Under the pieces are notes generated by a model. The model saw only the letters and a program-made list of their open reading frames with translations. It searched no databases and had not been told where the DNA came from. DNA of 64,000 nt from Kyrpidia spormannii (GTDB lineage: Bacteria > Bacillota > Bacilli > Kyrpidiales > Kyrpidiaceae): assembly GCF_002804065.1 (NCBI RefSeq), contig NZ_CP024955.1, positions 1,798,001 through 1,862,000 of the forward strand. The letters run 5' to 3'. This document shows, one piece after another, positions 27,293 to 36,271 of the stretch (positions within the stretch are counted from its first letter, which is position 1; every line of letters begins with the position of its first letter). The position numbers were made by a program, and so were the translations under genes.

Positions 27293-27487
27293 TTATTTGG
27301 ACAGCACGCATTTTACCTTATCCGCGGCGATCTCAAACAACGCCACCGAGACGACTTTCCCGGAAGGAACTGACACAAGAGAACGCGCCCCTTCCTGGAG
27401 CCGCCTGGCACGGCGGGCTGCCGCCACCACCAGGGCGTATTTACTTTCTACCTTTGTCATCAGTTGATCGATGGATGGATACAGCAT
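27293..27487 (-). CDS. rpoZ: RNA polymerase omega subunit
   Basis: The 64-residue protein (MLYPSIDQLMTKVESKYALV...) has the omega pattern: SKYALVVAAARRARRL, then VSVALFEIAADKV. Omega helps assemble RNA polymerase. The ATG at 27487 follows GGGGGA. Its first 15 codons overlap the last part of gmk in another frame by 47 bases. Confidence 0.95.
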   Translation of the reverse strand: MLYPSIDQLMTKVESKYALVVAAARRARRLQEGARSLVSVPSGKVVSVALFEIAADKVKCVLSK

Positions 27488-28106
27488 CTGCAATCCCCCT
27501 TTCAATCCACGATTCGTAAAATTTCCGGTTGCGCCGAACGCTGTGGTGTTCTGCGACGATAATCGATTGGATGCGGTGGCAGGCCAGTTCAACCTCGTCG
27601 TTAATGACCACGTAATCATACTCCCACAACTGTCGAATTTCGTCCGAAACCGCCCCAAAGCGCAACCGGAAACTCTCGGCCGTCTCCGAACCCCGGCCAA
27701 GAATCCGATTTTTCAATTCCCGTACCGAAGGAGGGAGCAAAAACACAAACACCCCCCGGGGGAACTGCTCCTTGACCTTGCGAGCCCCCTGGATATCGAT
27801 TTCTAAAAGCACATCGAGCCCCGCCCGCAGTTGGTCTTCCACGTATTGCCGCGGCGTGCCGTAGTAGTTCCCGTACACCTCGGCCCATTCCAGTAATTCG
27901 CCATCCCGAATCATGCGTTCGAATTCCTGCCGGGATCGGAAGAAATAGTTAACCCCTTCCTGCTCCCCTTGCCTGGGCGCCCGCGTAGTGACCGATACCG
28001 AATATTTCATCGCAGGCAGGTGTTCGCGCAATGCGGTGCAGACGGTTCCCTTGCCCGCACCCGAAGGACCCGACAGGACGACCAGGAGTCCCTCGGGCCG
28101 ATCCAT
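27441..28106 (-). CDS. gmk: Guanylate kinase
   Basis: Gmk phosphorylates GMP to GDP. The P-loop GPSGAGKGT is at residues 13-21, followed by SVTTRAPRQGEQEGVNYFF and the GNYYGTP substrate loop. I choose the ATG at 28106 (221 residues) because AGGGGAAG precedes it; an ATG six codons earlier has no binding site. The C-terminal tail is about 15 residues longer than usual and covers the start of rpoZ, so translation of the two is probably coupled. Confidence 0.96.
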   Translation of the reverse strand: MDRPEGLLVVLSGPSGAGKGTVCTALREHLPAMKYSVSVTTRAPRQGEQEGVNYFFRSRQEFERMIRDGELLEWAEVYGNYYGTPRQYVEDQLRAGLDVLLEIDIQGARKVKEQFPRGVFVFLLPPSVRELKNRILGRGSETAESFRLRFGAVSDEIRQLWEYDYVVINDEVELACHRIQSIIVAEHHSVRRNRKFYESWIERGIADAVSIHRSTDDKGRK

Positions 28107-28134
28107 CGTCTTCCCCTGATCCATGGCCGTGGCG

Positions 28135-28401
28135 TTATTCCTCCTCTTCCGCCGCCGCATCCCTAGCCACTAAACGGTGGGCCACCGTTTCCGGCTGCAC
28201 GGCAGACAGAATGATATGGTCGCTATCGGTAATAATCACCGCCCGGGTTCGACGGCCGTAGGTGGCGTCAATCAGCATTCCCCGATCCCTGGCTTCCTGA
28301 ATGATGCGCTTGATCGGGGCTGACTCAGGGCTGACGATGGATACAATCCGGTTGGCGGATACGATATTGCCAAACCCAATATTGATCAATCGAATACTCA
28401 C
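28135..28401 (-). CDS. remA: Extracellular matrix regulator RemA (DUF370)
   Basis: RemA is a DNA-binding activator of matrix and osmoprotection genes in B. subtilis. The 88-residue protein starts [20 protein letters not shown] and contains [23 protein letters not shown], both diagnostic. A short acidic tail (AAAEEEE) ends it. The GTG at 28401 follows GGGAGGAA. Placement between yicC and gmk matches B. subtilis. Confidence 0.95.
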   Translation of the reverse strand: MSIRLINIGFGNIVSANRIVSIVSPESAPIKRIIQEARDRGMLIDATYGRRTRAVIITDSDHIILSAVQPETVAHRLVARDAAAEEEE

Positions 28402-28432
28402 TCCGCATTCCTCCCAGCCATACGAATCGGGA

Positions 28433-29311
28433 TCACTCGACGTTCTGCACCTGTTCCCGCAACTGTTCGAGAACCGTTTTCGCGTCCACCACCCGCAGGG
28501 CAATCTCTGCGCTACCCGCTTTGGCCCCAATCGTATTGAACTCCCGAAACATCTCTTGCAATAAAAAATCTAACCGCCGCCCCACAGCTTCTCGGCTGCC
28601 CAAGGCCGCTTCGAATTGACCCAGGTGACTGGAGAGCCGGACGATCTCCTCCTCTATGCTCGCTCGATCGGCCAGCATCGCCACCTCCACCGCAATCCGT
28701 CCGGCATCCACAACCCCCGGGAGATTCCATTCTTGCATCTTCTCCTCCAAGCGCCGCCGATACTCTTTGGGGACCTCCGCGGCCAGCAGACCGATCTCTT
28801 CCACCAGTCGGCTGAGATGGGAGAAGCGGTGCCGGGCATCCTCTTCCAACCGCTCACCCTCCCGGCGCCGGGCTGCAGCCAGCATCCTTAGCGCGGCATC
28901 CAAGGCCCGTTGCACAACCGGGCGGGCCACCTCCGGATCGACGGCCGCCTCCTGGGGGCGAACCACCCCCGGTATCGCCAAAATATCCCGCAGGCTAATC
29001 CCGTCGGGAAAGCCTAAGTCCGCCGCCAGGGCATCTCCGGCTTTTTTCACCGCCCGGGCGAGGGCGATGTCGAGAATCGCCGGGTCCCCCACGGTTGGGT
29101 CCGGTAAAGCGGATATGTATACGTCAACCCGGCCCCGGGAGATCTCTCGGGCCACTGCCCGGCGGAAATCATCCTCCAGAGCGAGCCACTCGCGGGGCCC
29201 ACGGATCGCGATCTCACGAAATCGGTGATTCACCGAACGAATCTCTACTCCCACCGTGTATCCGGCCCCATGGCCGGTTCCCCGTCCATACCCGGTCATG
29301 CTTTTCAGCAC
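28433..29311 (-). CDS. yicC: YicC/YloC family endoribonuclease
   Basis: The protein begins [11 protein letters not shown], the YicC signature, and ends with the DUF1732 region ([37 protein letters not shown]). YicC proteins are RNases that promote small RNA and mRNA decay. The GTG at 29311 follows GGGGTGG; an ATG four codons later is an alternative. It is the first gene of the long minus-strand run down to spoVM, with a probable promoter at 29336-29365. Confidence 0.94.
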   Translation of the reverse strand: MLKSMTGYGRGTGHGAGYTVGVEIRSVNHRFREIAIRGPREWLALEDDFRRAVAREISRGRVDVYISALPDPTVGDPAILDIALARAVKKAGDALAADLGFPDGISLRDILAIPGVVRPQEAAVDPEVARPVVQRALDAALRMLAAARRREGERLEEDARHRFSHLSRLVEEIGLLAAEVPKEYRRRLEEKMQEWNLPGVVDAGRIAVEVAMLADRASIEEEIVRLSSHLGQFEAALGSREAVGRRLDFLLQEMFREFNTIGAKAGSAEIALRVVDAKTVLEQLREQVQNVE

Positions 29312-29335
29312 ATCGCCACCCCTTTTTCACACTCC

Positions 29336-29365
29336 ATTCTACTTCAACCTGGGAACCACAGACAA
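29336..29365 (-). promoter_or_regulatory. Probable promoter of the yicC-remA-gmk-rpoZ run
   Basis: On the minus strand TTGTCT (29360-29365), 18 bases and TAGAAT (29336-29341) lie 25 bases before the yicC start. It is the best sigma-A match in the gap between dapF and yicC. Confidence 0.5.
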
Positions 29366-29520
29366 CAGGCCACCTCACTGCCGGCTTTGCAAAGCTATGC
29401 ACGCATACGGCCCTTGACAAAATCCATCAGCTATGATCCACCGGATCTCAGGCTCCTGCGAGGAACGCGAAGCGGGAGGCTTTTCGATAGGGATCCCCTC
29501 ACTTGGAAGGAACGCCATGA

Positions 29521-29547
29521 AAAAAGCCCGCGGTCAACATCCGCGGA
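29521..29547 (-). terminator. Intrinsic terminator after dapF
   Basis: CCGCGG arms (29529-29534 and 29542-29547) enclose a seven-base loop and are followed on the minus strand by GC and six T residues. It lies about 40 bases after the dapF stop and should end the yloB-dapF transcript before yicC. Confidence 0.75.
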
Positions 29548-29583
29548 CCCCGTGCGGCGAACTTTTCGACCCATCTTGGCACC

Positions 29584-30417
29584 TTAGTCCGGCTGTCCAA
29601 TTTCCCCCCGAAACACCTCTACCGCAGGCCCCGTCATGTACACCCGACCATCCTCAGCCCACTCGATCTTCAGCGTGCCGCCGGGCAAATGCACCTGAAC
29701 CTTCCGGCCGGATCGACCTTCCAGCACCCCGGCCACCACGGCGGCACAGGCCCCGGTCCCACAAGCCAAGGTTTCTCCACATCCCCGCTCCCACACCCGC
29801 AGCCGAATCTCCCCAGGGCCCAGAGTCTCGACGAATTCCACGTTCACTCGATTCGGGAACAGGGGGTTCGTCTCGACCTCCGACCCCACGCCTCGCACAT
29901 CCGTGCCTTCCACATCATCCACGAAAATGACCGCATGGGGATTACCCATCGACACTGCCGTAAACGCCCATTCCCGCCCGGCCGCCTCCACCCTCCCCGA
30001 GGGAGTGCCGCCCTCGGCCAATGCCACGGGTATCCGGCCCGGCTCAAGAATCGGCTCGCCCATGTCCACGGTGACTTCTTCCACCCGGGAACCATTGACT
30101 CCGAGCACGATGCGCTGCAGTCCGGCCAACGTTTCCACCACGAGATCCCGGCGTCGGACCAAACCCCGTTCAAAGGCGTACTTCCCCACGCATCGCACGG
30201 CATTGCCGCACTGTTCCGCTTCAGACCCGTCGGCATTAAAAATTCGCATCTGCACATCTGCCCGGTCCGACGGAAGCACAAACACCAACCCATCCGCGCC
30301 AATGCCGAAATGGCGGTCGCACCAATTCCGAGCCAGGGCCCCCGGATCCACCGGCAAGGCGTGACCTTCCACCACAACAAAATCGTTTCCAAGGCCATGC
30401 ATCTTGACAAATTTCAA
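29584..30417 (-). CDS. dapF: Diaminopimelate epimerase
   Basis: DapF interconverts LL- and meso-diaminopimelate for lysine and peptidoglycan. The two catalytic cysteines are visible in QCGNAVRCVG and ACGTGACAAV. The N terminus LKFVKMHGLGNDFVVVE is typical; the start is a TTG at 30417 with GGAGG 13 bases upstream. Length 277 is usual. It follows the Ca2+ ATPase by 12 bases, an arrangement not found in the Bacillus yloB region. Confidence 0.96.
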   Translation of the reverse strand: MKFVKMHGLGNDFVVVEGHALPVDPGALARNWCDRHFGIGADGLVFVLPSDRADVQMRIFNADGSEAEQCGNAVRCVGKYAFERGLVRRRDLVVETLAGLQRIVLGVNGSRVEEVTVDMGEPILEPGRIPVALAEGGTPSGRVEAAGREWAFTAVSMGNPHAVIFVDDVEGTDVRGVGSEVETNPLFPNRVNVEFVETLGPGEIRLRVWERGCGETLACGTGACAAVVAGVLEGRSGRKVQVHLPGGTLKIEWAEDGRVYMTGPAVEVFRGEIGQPD

Positions 30418-30429
30418 CTGAGAAGCCTC

Positions 30430-33156
30430 CTATCCCCGGCTCGGGCTCAACCGGGAGCGGGCGGGTCGGGACAGGCTGCGGAGGTTCAGGGCAAAGGTCG
30501 GAATCGCCGCCGCCACCAGAATGGTCACCCAGTCCGAAATTCCGAGGGGCACCGTCCGGAATACCGGTTGCAGGGCCGGCGTGTACAGGACCAGCACCAT
30601 GAGCGCCACCGAGGACAGCACCGCCGCCACCAACCACGGATTTCCAAAGATATTCCTCGAAAAAATACCTTGATCCACGCTGCGACAGTCGAAGACGTGA
30701 ACGAGCTGGGACATCACCAAGGTACAAAAAGCCATCGTTTGCGCTTTCGAGAGAGCATCCGGGGCCGACCGCCACTCCAGCCAAAACACCGCTAAGGCCG
30801 CCAGGCCGATGAACAAACCGCGGCTAATAATTTTAAAACCCAACCCCCCGGCAAATATACTCTCCTTCACATCCCGGGGCGGCCGTTCCATGAGATCTCC
30901 TTCCGGGGGATCCACCCCGAGGGCAATGGCCGGGAGGCCGTCGGTCACCAAATTCACCCACAGAATCTGGATCGGCACCAAGGGGAGGGGCAGACCCACC
31001 AGCATCGCCGTGAACAAGGTGACGATCTCCCCGACGTTGCAAGACAAAAGATAACGGACAAACTTGCGGATATTGTCGTAAATCCCCCGGCCTTCCTCCA
31101 CCGCCGCTACAATAGTGGCGAAGTTATCATCGGCGAGGATCAACGACGAAGCCTCCTTGGCGACGTCCGTTCCCCCTCGTCCCATGGCCACACCGATATC
31201 CGCCGCCTTGATCGCCGGGGCGTCGTTGACCCCGTCCCCGGTCATCGCCACCACATGGCCCCGGGCTTGAAGGGCTTTCACAATGCGCAACTTGTGTTCG
31301 GGCGAAACCCGGGCGTACACATAGATCCGATCCGCGCGCTCCGCCAATTGCTTGTCGGACATATTGTAAAGATCCGCCCCGCTGACCGTCAACCCATTCT
31401 TCGGGAGGATGCCCAGGCGCCTGGCGATGGCTTCGGCGGTGGCCTGATGGTCGCCGGTGATCATCACCGTCCGGATCCCCGCCCGGCGACAGGTCTGAAT
31501 CGCCTGGAAAACCTCTTCTCTCGGGGGATCAATCATGCCCGCCAGGCCGACAAACACCATCTCCGTCTCTTGTTGATTCTCTTCCCGCCGCACTTGAGCC
31601 TGTTGAAGGGGCCGATAGGCAAAGGCCAAGTTCCGCATCGCCGTCCCCGCCATCTCTGCGTTCATGGAGAGGATTTCCCTGCGATGGGCGGCTGTCAGGG
31701 CCGTCACCCGACCGTTCCACAAGATAAAATCACAGCGGTCCAACAGGACATCCGGGGCCCCTTTGGCCATCAGCAGGTAAGATTCTTCCTCACCGGTCTG
31801 CCGGACCACCACCGACATCATTTTGCGATTCGAGTCAAAGGGGTTTTCCAGGACTTTTTGGTATTTTGCCGCAAGGACATCGCTCCAAATGTCCGCTTTG
31901 CCGGCGAGGACCAGAAGCGCCCCTTCGGTGGGATCCCCGTGAATCGTCCATCCCTCCGGCGCTTTGGGCTCCTCGATCAGCTCGGAATTATTGCATAGGA
32001 CGGCGATTTCCAAAAGTTTCTTCAGATCCGGGTGGGTCTTTGGGTTCACCACGTGCTCACCTTTAAAGAACTTCCCTTCTGGCGTGTACCCGACTCCGCT
32101 CACCGCCAGGCGGGTACCGCCGACCCACAGGCCCTGGACGGTCATCTTGTTTTGGGTGAGGGTTCCGGTTTTGTCCGAACAGATCACCGTGGCGCACCCC
32201 AGCGTCTCCACGGCCGGGAGTCGCCGCACGATGGCCCGGCGCCGAATCATGCGCTGGACCCCGAGGGCCAAGGCAATGGTGACGATGGCGGGGAGACCTT
32301 CGGGAATCACCGCTACAGCAAGGCTCACCCCGGCGAGAAACATGTTGTATACGTCATGTCCCCGGGAGATGCCAATGACCACTACCAAAGCCGTGACACC
32401 GAGCGCCACCCACACGAGAATTTTTCCGAGTTGGTCGAGACGGCGCTGCAGAGGCGTTTGGGTGTCTTCAGACTGCTGGATCAGATCGGCAATGAGCCCC
32501 ATTTCCGTCTGCATGCCGGTGGCGATGACAACGGCCATGGCCTTGCCCCGGGTAACGAGGGTGCCCATGTAGGCCATGTTCTTGCGATCGCCCAGTGACA
32601 AGTGTTCTTCCTCCAGGGGCCCGAAAGTCTTTCGGACCGGAACCGATTCCCCGGTCAGGGATGACTCTTCGATCTCGAGGCCCTGACCCTGCAAGAGCCG
32701 CAGATCGGCGGGCACCCGGTCCCCGGCTTCGAGAAACACGATATCCCCTGGCACCAGGTCGGCGGCAGGGATGATCCACTTTTTCCCGCCCCTCAGCACA
32801 TGGGCCGTGGGAGCCGTGAGCTCCCGCAGGGAGGCCAGGGATTTTTCCGCCCGAAATTCCTGAACAAAACCCAGGATTCCATTGACGATAATAATGGCGA
32901 TGATGGCCACCGCATCGGTGTATTCTCCGAGCAACCCGGAAATCAGCGTGGCCGCCAAAAGCACCAAAACCATGAAATCCCGAAATTGATTGAGGAAAAT
33001 CCCCAAAGGCGACAGTTTTTTCCCTTCTTCAATTCGATTCGGCCCGTACTCTCGAAGGCGGCGTCCAGCCTCCTCCTCATCCAGGCCCTCTGACGACGAC
33101 CCCAGCAGAGCCAGCGCCGTTTCTCCGTCCACGGTGTGCCAATAGACTTTTTCCAC
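30430..33156 (-). CDS. P-type calcium-transporting ATPase (YloB type)
   Basis: This 908-residue P2A-type ATPase has the phosphorylation site CSDKTGTLTQNK, TGES actuator loop (SLTGES), the M4 ion-binding PEGLPA, MTGDGVNDAPA and about ten membrane helices. The PEGLPA motif and N-terminal cation ATPase domain point to Ca2+ export, as for YloB of B. subtilis, which helps spores germinate and resist heat. The GTG at 33156 follows GGGGTGGC. It is divergent from rqcH, as yloB is next to yloA. Confidence 0.93.
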   Translation of the reverse strand: MEKVYWHTVDGETALALLGSSSEGLDEEEAGRRLREYGPNRIEEGKKLSPLGIFLNQFRDFMVLVLLAATLISGLLGEYTDAVAIIAIIIVNGILGFVQEFRAEKSLASLRELTAPTAHVLRGGKKWIIPAADLVPGDIVFLEAGDRVPADLRLLQGQGLEIEESSLTGESVPVRKTFGPLEEEHLSLGDRKNMAYMGTLVTRGKAMAVVIATGMQTEMGLIADLIQQSEDTQTPLQRRLDQLGKILVWVALGVTALVVVIGISRGHDVYNMFLAGVSLAVAVIPEGLPAIVTIALALGVQRMIRRRAIVRRLPAVETLGCATVICSDKTGTLTQNKMTVQGLWVGGTRLAVSGVGYTPEGKFFKGEHVVNPKTHPDLKKLLEIAVLCNNSELIEEPKAPEGWTIHGDPTEGALLVLAGKADIWSDVLAAKYQKVLENPFDSNRKMMSVVVRQTGEEESYLLMAKGAPDVLLDRCDFILWNGRVTALTAAHRREILSMNAEMAGTAMRNLAFAYRPLQQAQVRREENQQETEMVFVGLAGMIDPPREEVFQAIQTCRRAGIRTVMITGDHQATAEAIARRLGILPKNGLTVSGADLYNMSDKQLAERADRIYVYARVSPEHKLRIVKALQARGHVVAMTGDGVNDAPAIKAADIGVAMGRGGTDVAKEASSLILADDNFATIVAAVEEGRGIYDNIRKFVRYLLSCNVGEIVTLFTAMLVGLPLPLVPIQILWVNLVTDGLPAIALGVDPPEGDLMERPPRDVKESIFAGGLGFKIISRGLFIGLAALAVFWLEWRSAPDALSKAQTMAFCTLVMSQLVHVFDCRSVDQGIFSRNIFGNPWLVAAVLSSVALMVLVLYTPALQPVFRTVPLGISDWVTILVAAAIPTFALNLRSLSRPARSRLSPSRG

Positions 33157-33239
33157 ATCGCCACCCCTTTTCCGTCCTCCAGGTCTGCCACTAGACGATG
33201 TCTATGCCTTGTCAGGTCCGTCCATGACGGTGGGGGGAT

Positions 33240-33269
33240 TTGACGGCAGCCCGAAGAGATTCCTATACT
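33240..33269 (+). promoter_or_regulatory. rqcH promoter
   Basis: TTGACG (33240-33245), an 18-base spacer and TATACT (33264-33269) form a good sigma-A promoter 23 bases before the rqcH start, in the divergent gap from the Ca2+ ATPase gene. Confidence 0.75.
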
Positions 33270-33292
33270 GGTGCTGTTATCGATAGGAGGAG

Positions 33293-35098
33293 ATGGCGGT
33301 GGCTGTGGACGGTCTGACCCTGGCGGGCATCATGACTGAGATCCAGATTCTTGAAGACGGTCGCATCGAGCGCCTCTATCAACCGGAGGATCGGGATTTA
33401 GAGATTCGCATACGCCTGCCTAGGCGGTCGATCCGCCTCCGGATCAGCGCTGACGCCGGGGCGGCCCGTCTCCACACAGTGGAAGGCGAACGCCCGCCGT
33501 CCTCTGGTGATCCCTCCCCTTTCCTGGCCCTTGCCCGGCGCCGCCTCGAAGGCGGGCGCGTCCGGTACATCCGGCAGGTGGGCATGGAGCGGATCGTGCG
33601 GATCGGGGTCGAGAGTCGCAGTGACCTAGGCGACCCCGAGTGGTACGATGTGGTGGTGGAGATCATGGGCCGCCACAGCAATATCATCCTGGTGGCTCAC
33701 GAAGATGACGAAATCCGGGGAGAGGAAGGGCCGGCCCGGGGCCGGGTGGTGGACGCGATTGTTCGCGTCAGCCCGGGGATAAGCCGACATCGGGTGGTAC
33801 TGCCCGGCCGCCCCTACATTCCGCCTCCGGAACAACATAAAATCGACCCTCGGGAGGAGACCTGGGAGGGATTTTTTCGCTGGGTGGGTTCCCAGGGGGC
33901 GAATTTGACCGCGAAAGATTTGATGGGCCGGTATCAAGGCATCGGGCCGGCGGCGGCCGAGGAGTGGATGCACCGGGCCCTAAAGCGGGCATCCGAGGAC
34001 AATCGTGAAGCCTTCTCGCAAGCTCTCTGGGCGGCGATTTCCCAGAGCGCGGCAGAAGTGTCGGCGGGGCGATTCGCGCCTTGCATCGCCTACGACGGAA
34101 ACGGAACCCCCAAGGTGGTCTCCGGGATTTACCTGCATCATTGGGAATCGCGGGGGCGTGTGGTCCCTTTTGAAACGGTGAACGCCGCGGTGGCGACTTT
34201 CTACGCGGATCGCATGGATAGGTCGGCTTCGGGGTTGGCCCAGTCCTTGACCACGGTCGTTCGAGGGGCGTTGAGTGCCCTGGAACATCGCATGGCCCGC
34301 TGGAATGAACAGTTGCAAGAGGCGGCAGAGGCCGATCAATGGCGGCGGTACGGAGAGTTGGTGACCGCGTATTTGCACGTGGTGCCCCGGGGGGCCCGGG
34401 AAGTGACCCTGCCCGACCCGTACAGTGAAACGGGCGGCACCGTCACTGTACCCTTGGATCCCGGGCTTTCTCCGGCGGATAATGCTCAACAGTTCTTTCG
34501 GCGCTACCAAAAGCTCAAGCGCACCCGAGAGGTGGTGACCGACCATCTGGAACAGGCCCGTCGGGACGCGGAGTACCTGGAATCGGTTCTGGTCGCCTTG
34601 GAGCACGCAGATGAGCAAGAGTTGGAAGAGATTCAGGAAGAACTTCGTGGACAGGGATTTCTCCGGGCCCGGCGCCGCGGGGGGACGAAGCCACGGGAGA
34701 AACGGGATCAGGCCGGAAGTCCCATGCATTTTATCTCCTCCGAGGGCATCGATATTTTCGTCGGTAAAAACAACCGGCAGAATGACGAATTGACGACAAA
34801 GACCGCTCACAAACAGGACACATGGCTTCATGCCCAAAATATCCCCGGCTCCCATGTGGTGATTCGCAGCCGGGAAGTTCCCCCGAAAACCCTGGAGGAA
34901 GCCGCTCGTTTGGCAGCGTATTACAGCAAGGCCCGGCACGCGGGGACTGTGGCGGTGGATTATACCCTGGTCAAACACGTGTGGAAGCCCACCGGCGCCC
35001 GACCGGGGTTCGTGCTGTACGACCACCAGAAAACGGTGTTTGTACCCCCGGATCCCGCCTTGGCCGAAAGGCTGCGGGCGGATCGAGTCCCGAGGTGA
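33293..35098 (+). CDS. rqcH: Ribosome quality control protein RqcH (NFACT)
   Basis: RqcH binds obstructed 50S subunits and adds C-terminal alanine tails to stalled peptides. The NFACT-N domain (DGLTLAGIMTEI; EIMGRHSNIILV near residue 125) is followed by helix-hairpin-helix and coiled-coil regions (residues about 395-460) and the C-terminal NFACT-R domain (HFISSEGIDIFVGKNNRQND... ADYTLVKHVWKP-like region). Several starts lie close together (ATG 33293, GTG 33299, GTG 33305) after GGAGGAG; homologs usually start just before the DGL motif. B. subtilis yloA sits in the same place. Confidence 0.94.
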   Translation: MAVAVDGLTLAGIMTEIQILEDGRIERLYQPEDRDLEIRIRLPRRSIRLRISADAGAARLHTVEGERPPSSGDPSPFLALARRRLEGGRVRYIRQVGMERIVRIGVESRSDLGDPEWYDVVVEIMGRHSNIILVAHEDDEIRGEEGPARGRVVDAIVRVSPGISRHRVVLPGRPYIPPPEQHKIDPREETWEGFFRWVGSQGANLTAKDLMGRYQGIGPAAAEEWMHRALKRASEDNREAFSQALWAAISQSAAEVSAGRFAPCIAYDGNGTPKVVSGIYLHHWESRGRVVPFETVNAAVATFYADRMDRSASGLAQSLTTVVRGALSALEHRMARWNEQLQEAAEADQWRRYGELVTAYLHVVPRGAREVTLPDPYSETGGTVTVPLDPGLSPADNAQQFFRRYQKLKRTREVVTDHLEQARRDAEYLESVLVALEHADEQELEEIQEELRGQGFLRARRRGGTKPREKRDQAGSPMHFISSEGIDIFVGKNNRQNDELTTKTAHKQDTWLHAQNIPGSHVVIRSREVPPKTLEEAARLAAYYSKARHAGTVAVDYTLVKHVWKPTGARPGFVLYDHQKTVFVPPDPALAERLRADRVPR

Positions 35099-35117
35099 TG
35101 AGAGAGGAGGCGGGAGC

Positions 35118-36266
35118 GTGGCGCTCATTGAAGTCCGCCACTTGGTCAAGGAATTCCGCCGGCCGGCGCCGACCCAAGGACGGTTCAAGACGTTGCGCCG
35201 GCTGGTGCAACCGGCGTTCACGATCCACCGGGCGGTGAACGATCTGAGCTTTGCCATCGAAAAAGGCGAGTTGGTGGGTTTTCTCGGCCCCAACGGCGCC
35301 GGGAAGTCCACGACGATCAAAATGCTCACGGGCATTCTCATGCCCACCTCCGGGGAAATCGCGGTGGGAGGATTGCATCCCGCCCGGGACCGCCGCAAAC
35401 ACGCCCGGCAAATCGGCGTGTTGTTTGGGCAGAAGACCCAGCTTTGGTGGGATATTCCGACCATTGAGAGCCTCAAAACGCTCCGGGCGATCTACGGAGT
35501 GCCCGATGGAGTGTGGAACAGAAACATGGAATTGTTTCGGGAACTTTTGGCCTTAGACGAGTTTGAACAGGTTCCGGTGCGCCAGCTCAGCCTCGGCCAG
35601 CGGATGCGGGCGGACCTCGCCGCCGCCTTGCTTCACGACCCGCAGATTTTGTTCTTGGATGAGCCCACCATCGGGGTGGACGTGCTCGCCAAAGAAAGGC
35701 TCCGCACCTTCATTCGCACCATCAACCGGGAACGGAAAGTGACGGTCATCCTGACCACCCACGACATGGGGGACATTGAAAAGCTCTGTTCCCGTGTGCT
35801 CATCATCGACCGGGGATCGCTGCTATACGACGGGGAGACCGAAGCCCTGCGGGAGCAGTTCGGGGGTTACCGCACTTTGGCGGTGTATCCAGAGGAAGTA
35901 ACTGGATCGACCCGTGGACCCGGCTGGCTCGATCTGTTTGACGACGAATGGCGGGGGGCCTTTGGAGTTGTGAGAATCGAATGGGATGCCCACCGGGTGC
36001 TCTTCCGTTTCAATCCGCGCCAAACCTCGGTGGGAGATCTCATCGCCGCCGTGGCCGAACGGATGCCCGTTCGAGACCTCTTGGTGGAAGACGTCCCCAT
36101 CGAAGACATTGTCCGGTCGATTTACCTTCAAGGAGAACAGATGCGAAAGGGAGAACTGTCGGTGGCCGTCGCCGCGGCGGCTATGGACTCTCAAAGCCCC
36201 CGAGCGAGCGCCGAGGCCGGGGCCGGTCCCGAGATCAATCGTGGGCCCCGGCGTGAGACGGGGTGA
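35118..36266 (+). CDS. ABC-2 exporter ATPase (COG4586 type)
   Basis: This ATPase has Walker A GPNGAGKST, the Q-loop in LFGQKTQLWWD, signature LSLGQRMR, Walker B ILFLDEPTIG and the switch histidine TTHD. The unusual N-terminal extension (FRRPAPTQGRFKTLRRL) and the QLWWDIP motif are characteristic of COG4586 ATPases that pair with two ABC-2 permeases. The GTG at 35118 follows GAGGAGGCGGGAG; 382 residues. It lies 19 bases after rqcH. Relatives include daunorubicin- and viologen-type exporters, but the substrate is unknown. The tail after residue 350 is low in complexity. Confidence 0.9.
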   Translation: MALIEVRHLVKEFRRPAPTQGRFKTLRRLVQPAFTIHRAVNDLSFAIEKGELVGFLGPNGAGKSTTIKMLTGILMPTSGEIAVGGLHPARDRRKHARQIGVLFGQKTQLWWDIPTIESLKTLRAIYGVPDGVWNRNMELFRELLALDEFEQVPVRQLSLGQRMRADLAAALLHDPQILFLDEPTIGVDVLAKERLRTFIRTINRERKVTVILTTHDMGDIEKLCSRVLIIDRGSLLYDGETEALREQFGGYRTLAVYPEEVTGSTRGPGWLDLFDDEWRGAFGVVRIEWDAHRVLFRFNPRQTSVGDLIAAVAERMPVRDLLVEDVPIEDIVRSIYLQGEQMRKGELSVAVAAAAMDSQSPRASAEAGAGPEINRGPRRETG

Positions 36267-36271
36267 CCGGG

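Noticed and set aside
29395..29440. TTGACA and TATGAT on the plus strand
   Set aside because: The spacer is only 12 bases and no plus-strand gene follows, so it cannot be a usual promoter.
29433..29930. Plus-strand frame starting near 29518 with GGAAGGAACG before ATG
   Set aside because: It runs through the dapF terminator hairpin and into dapF on the other strand, with a Pro-rich shadow composition.
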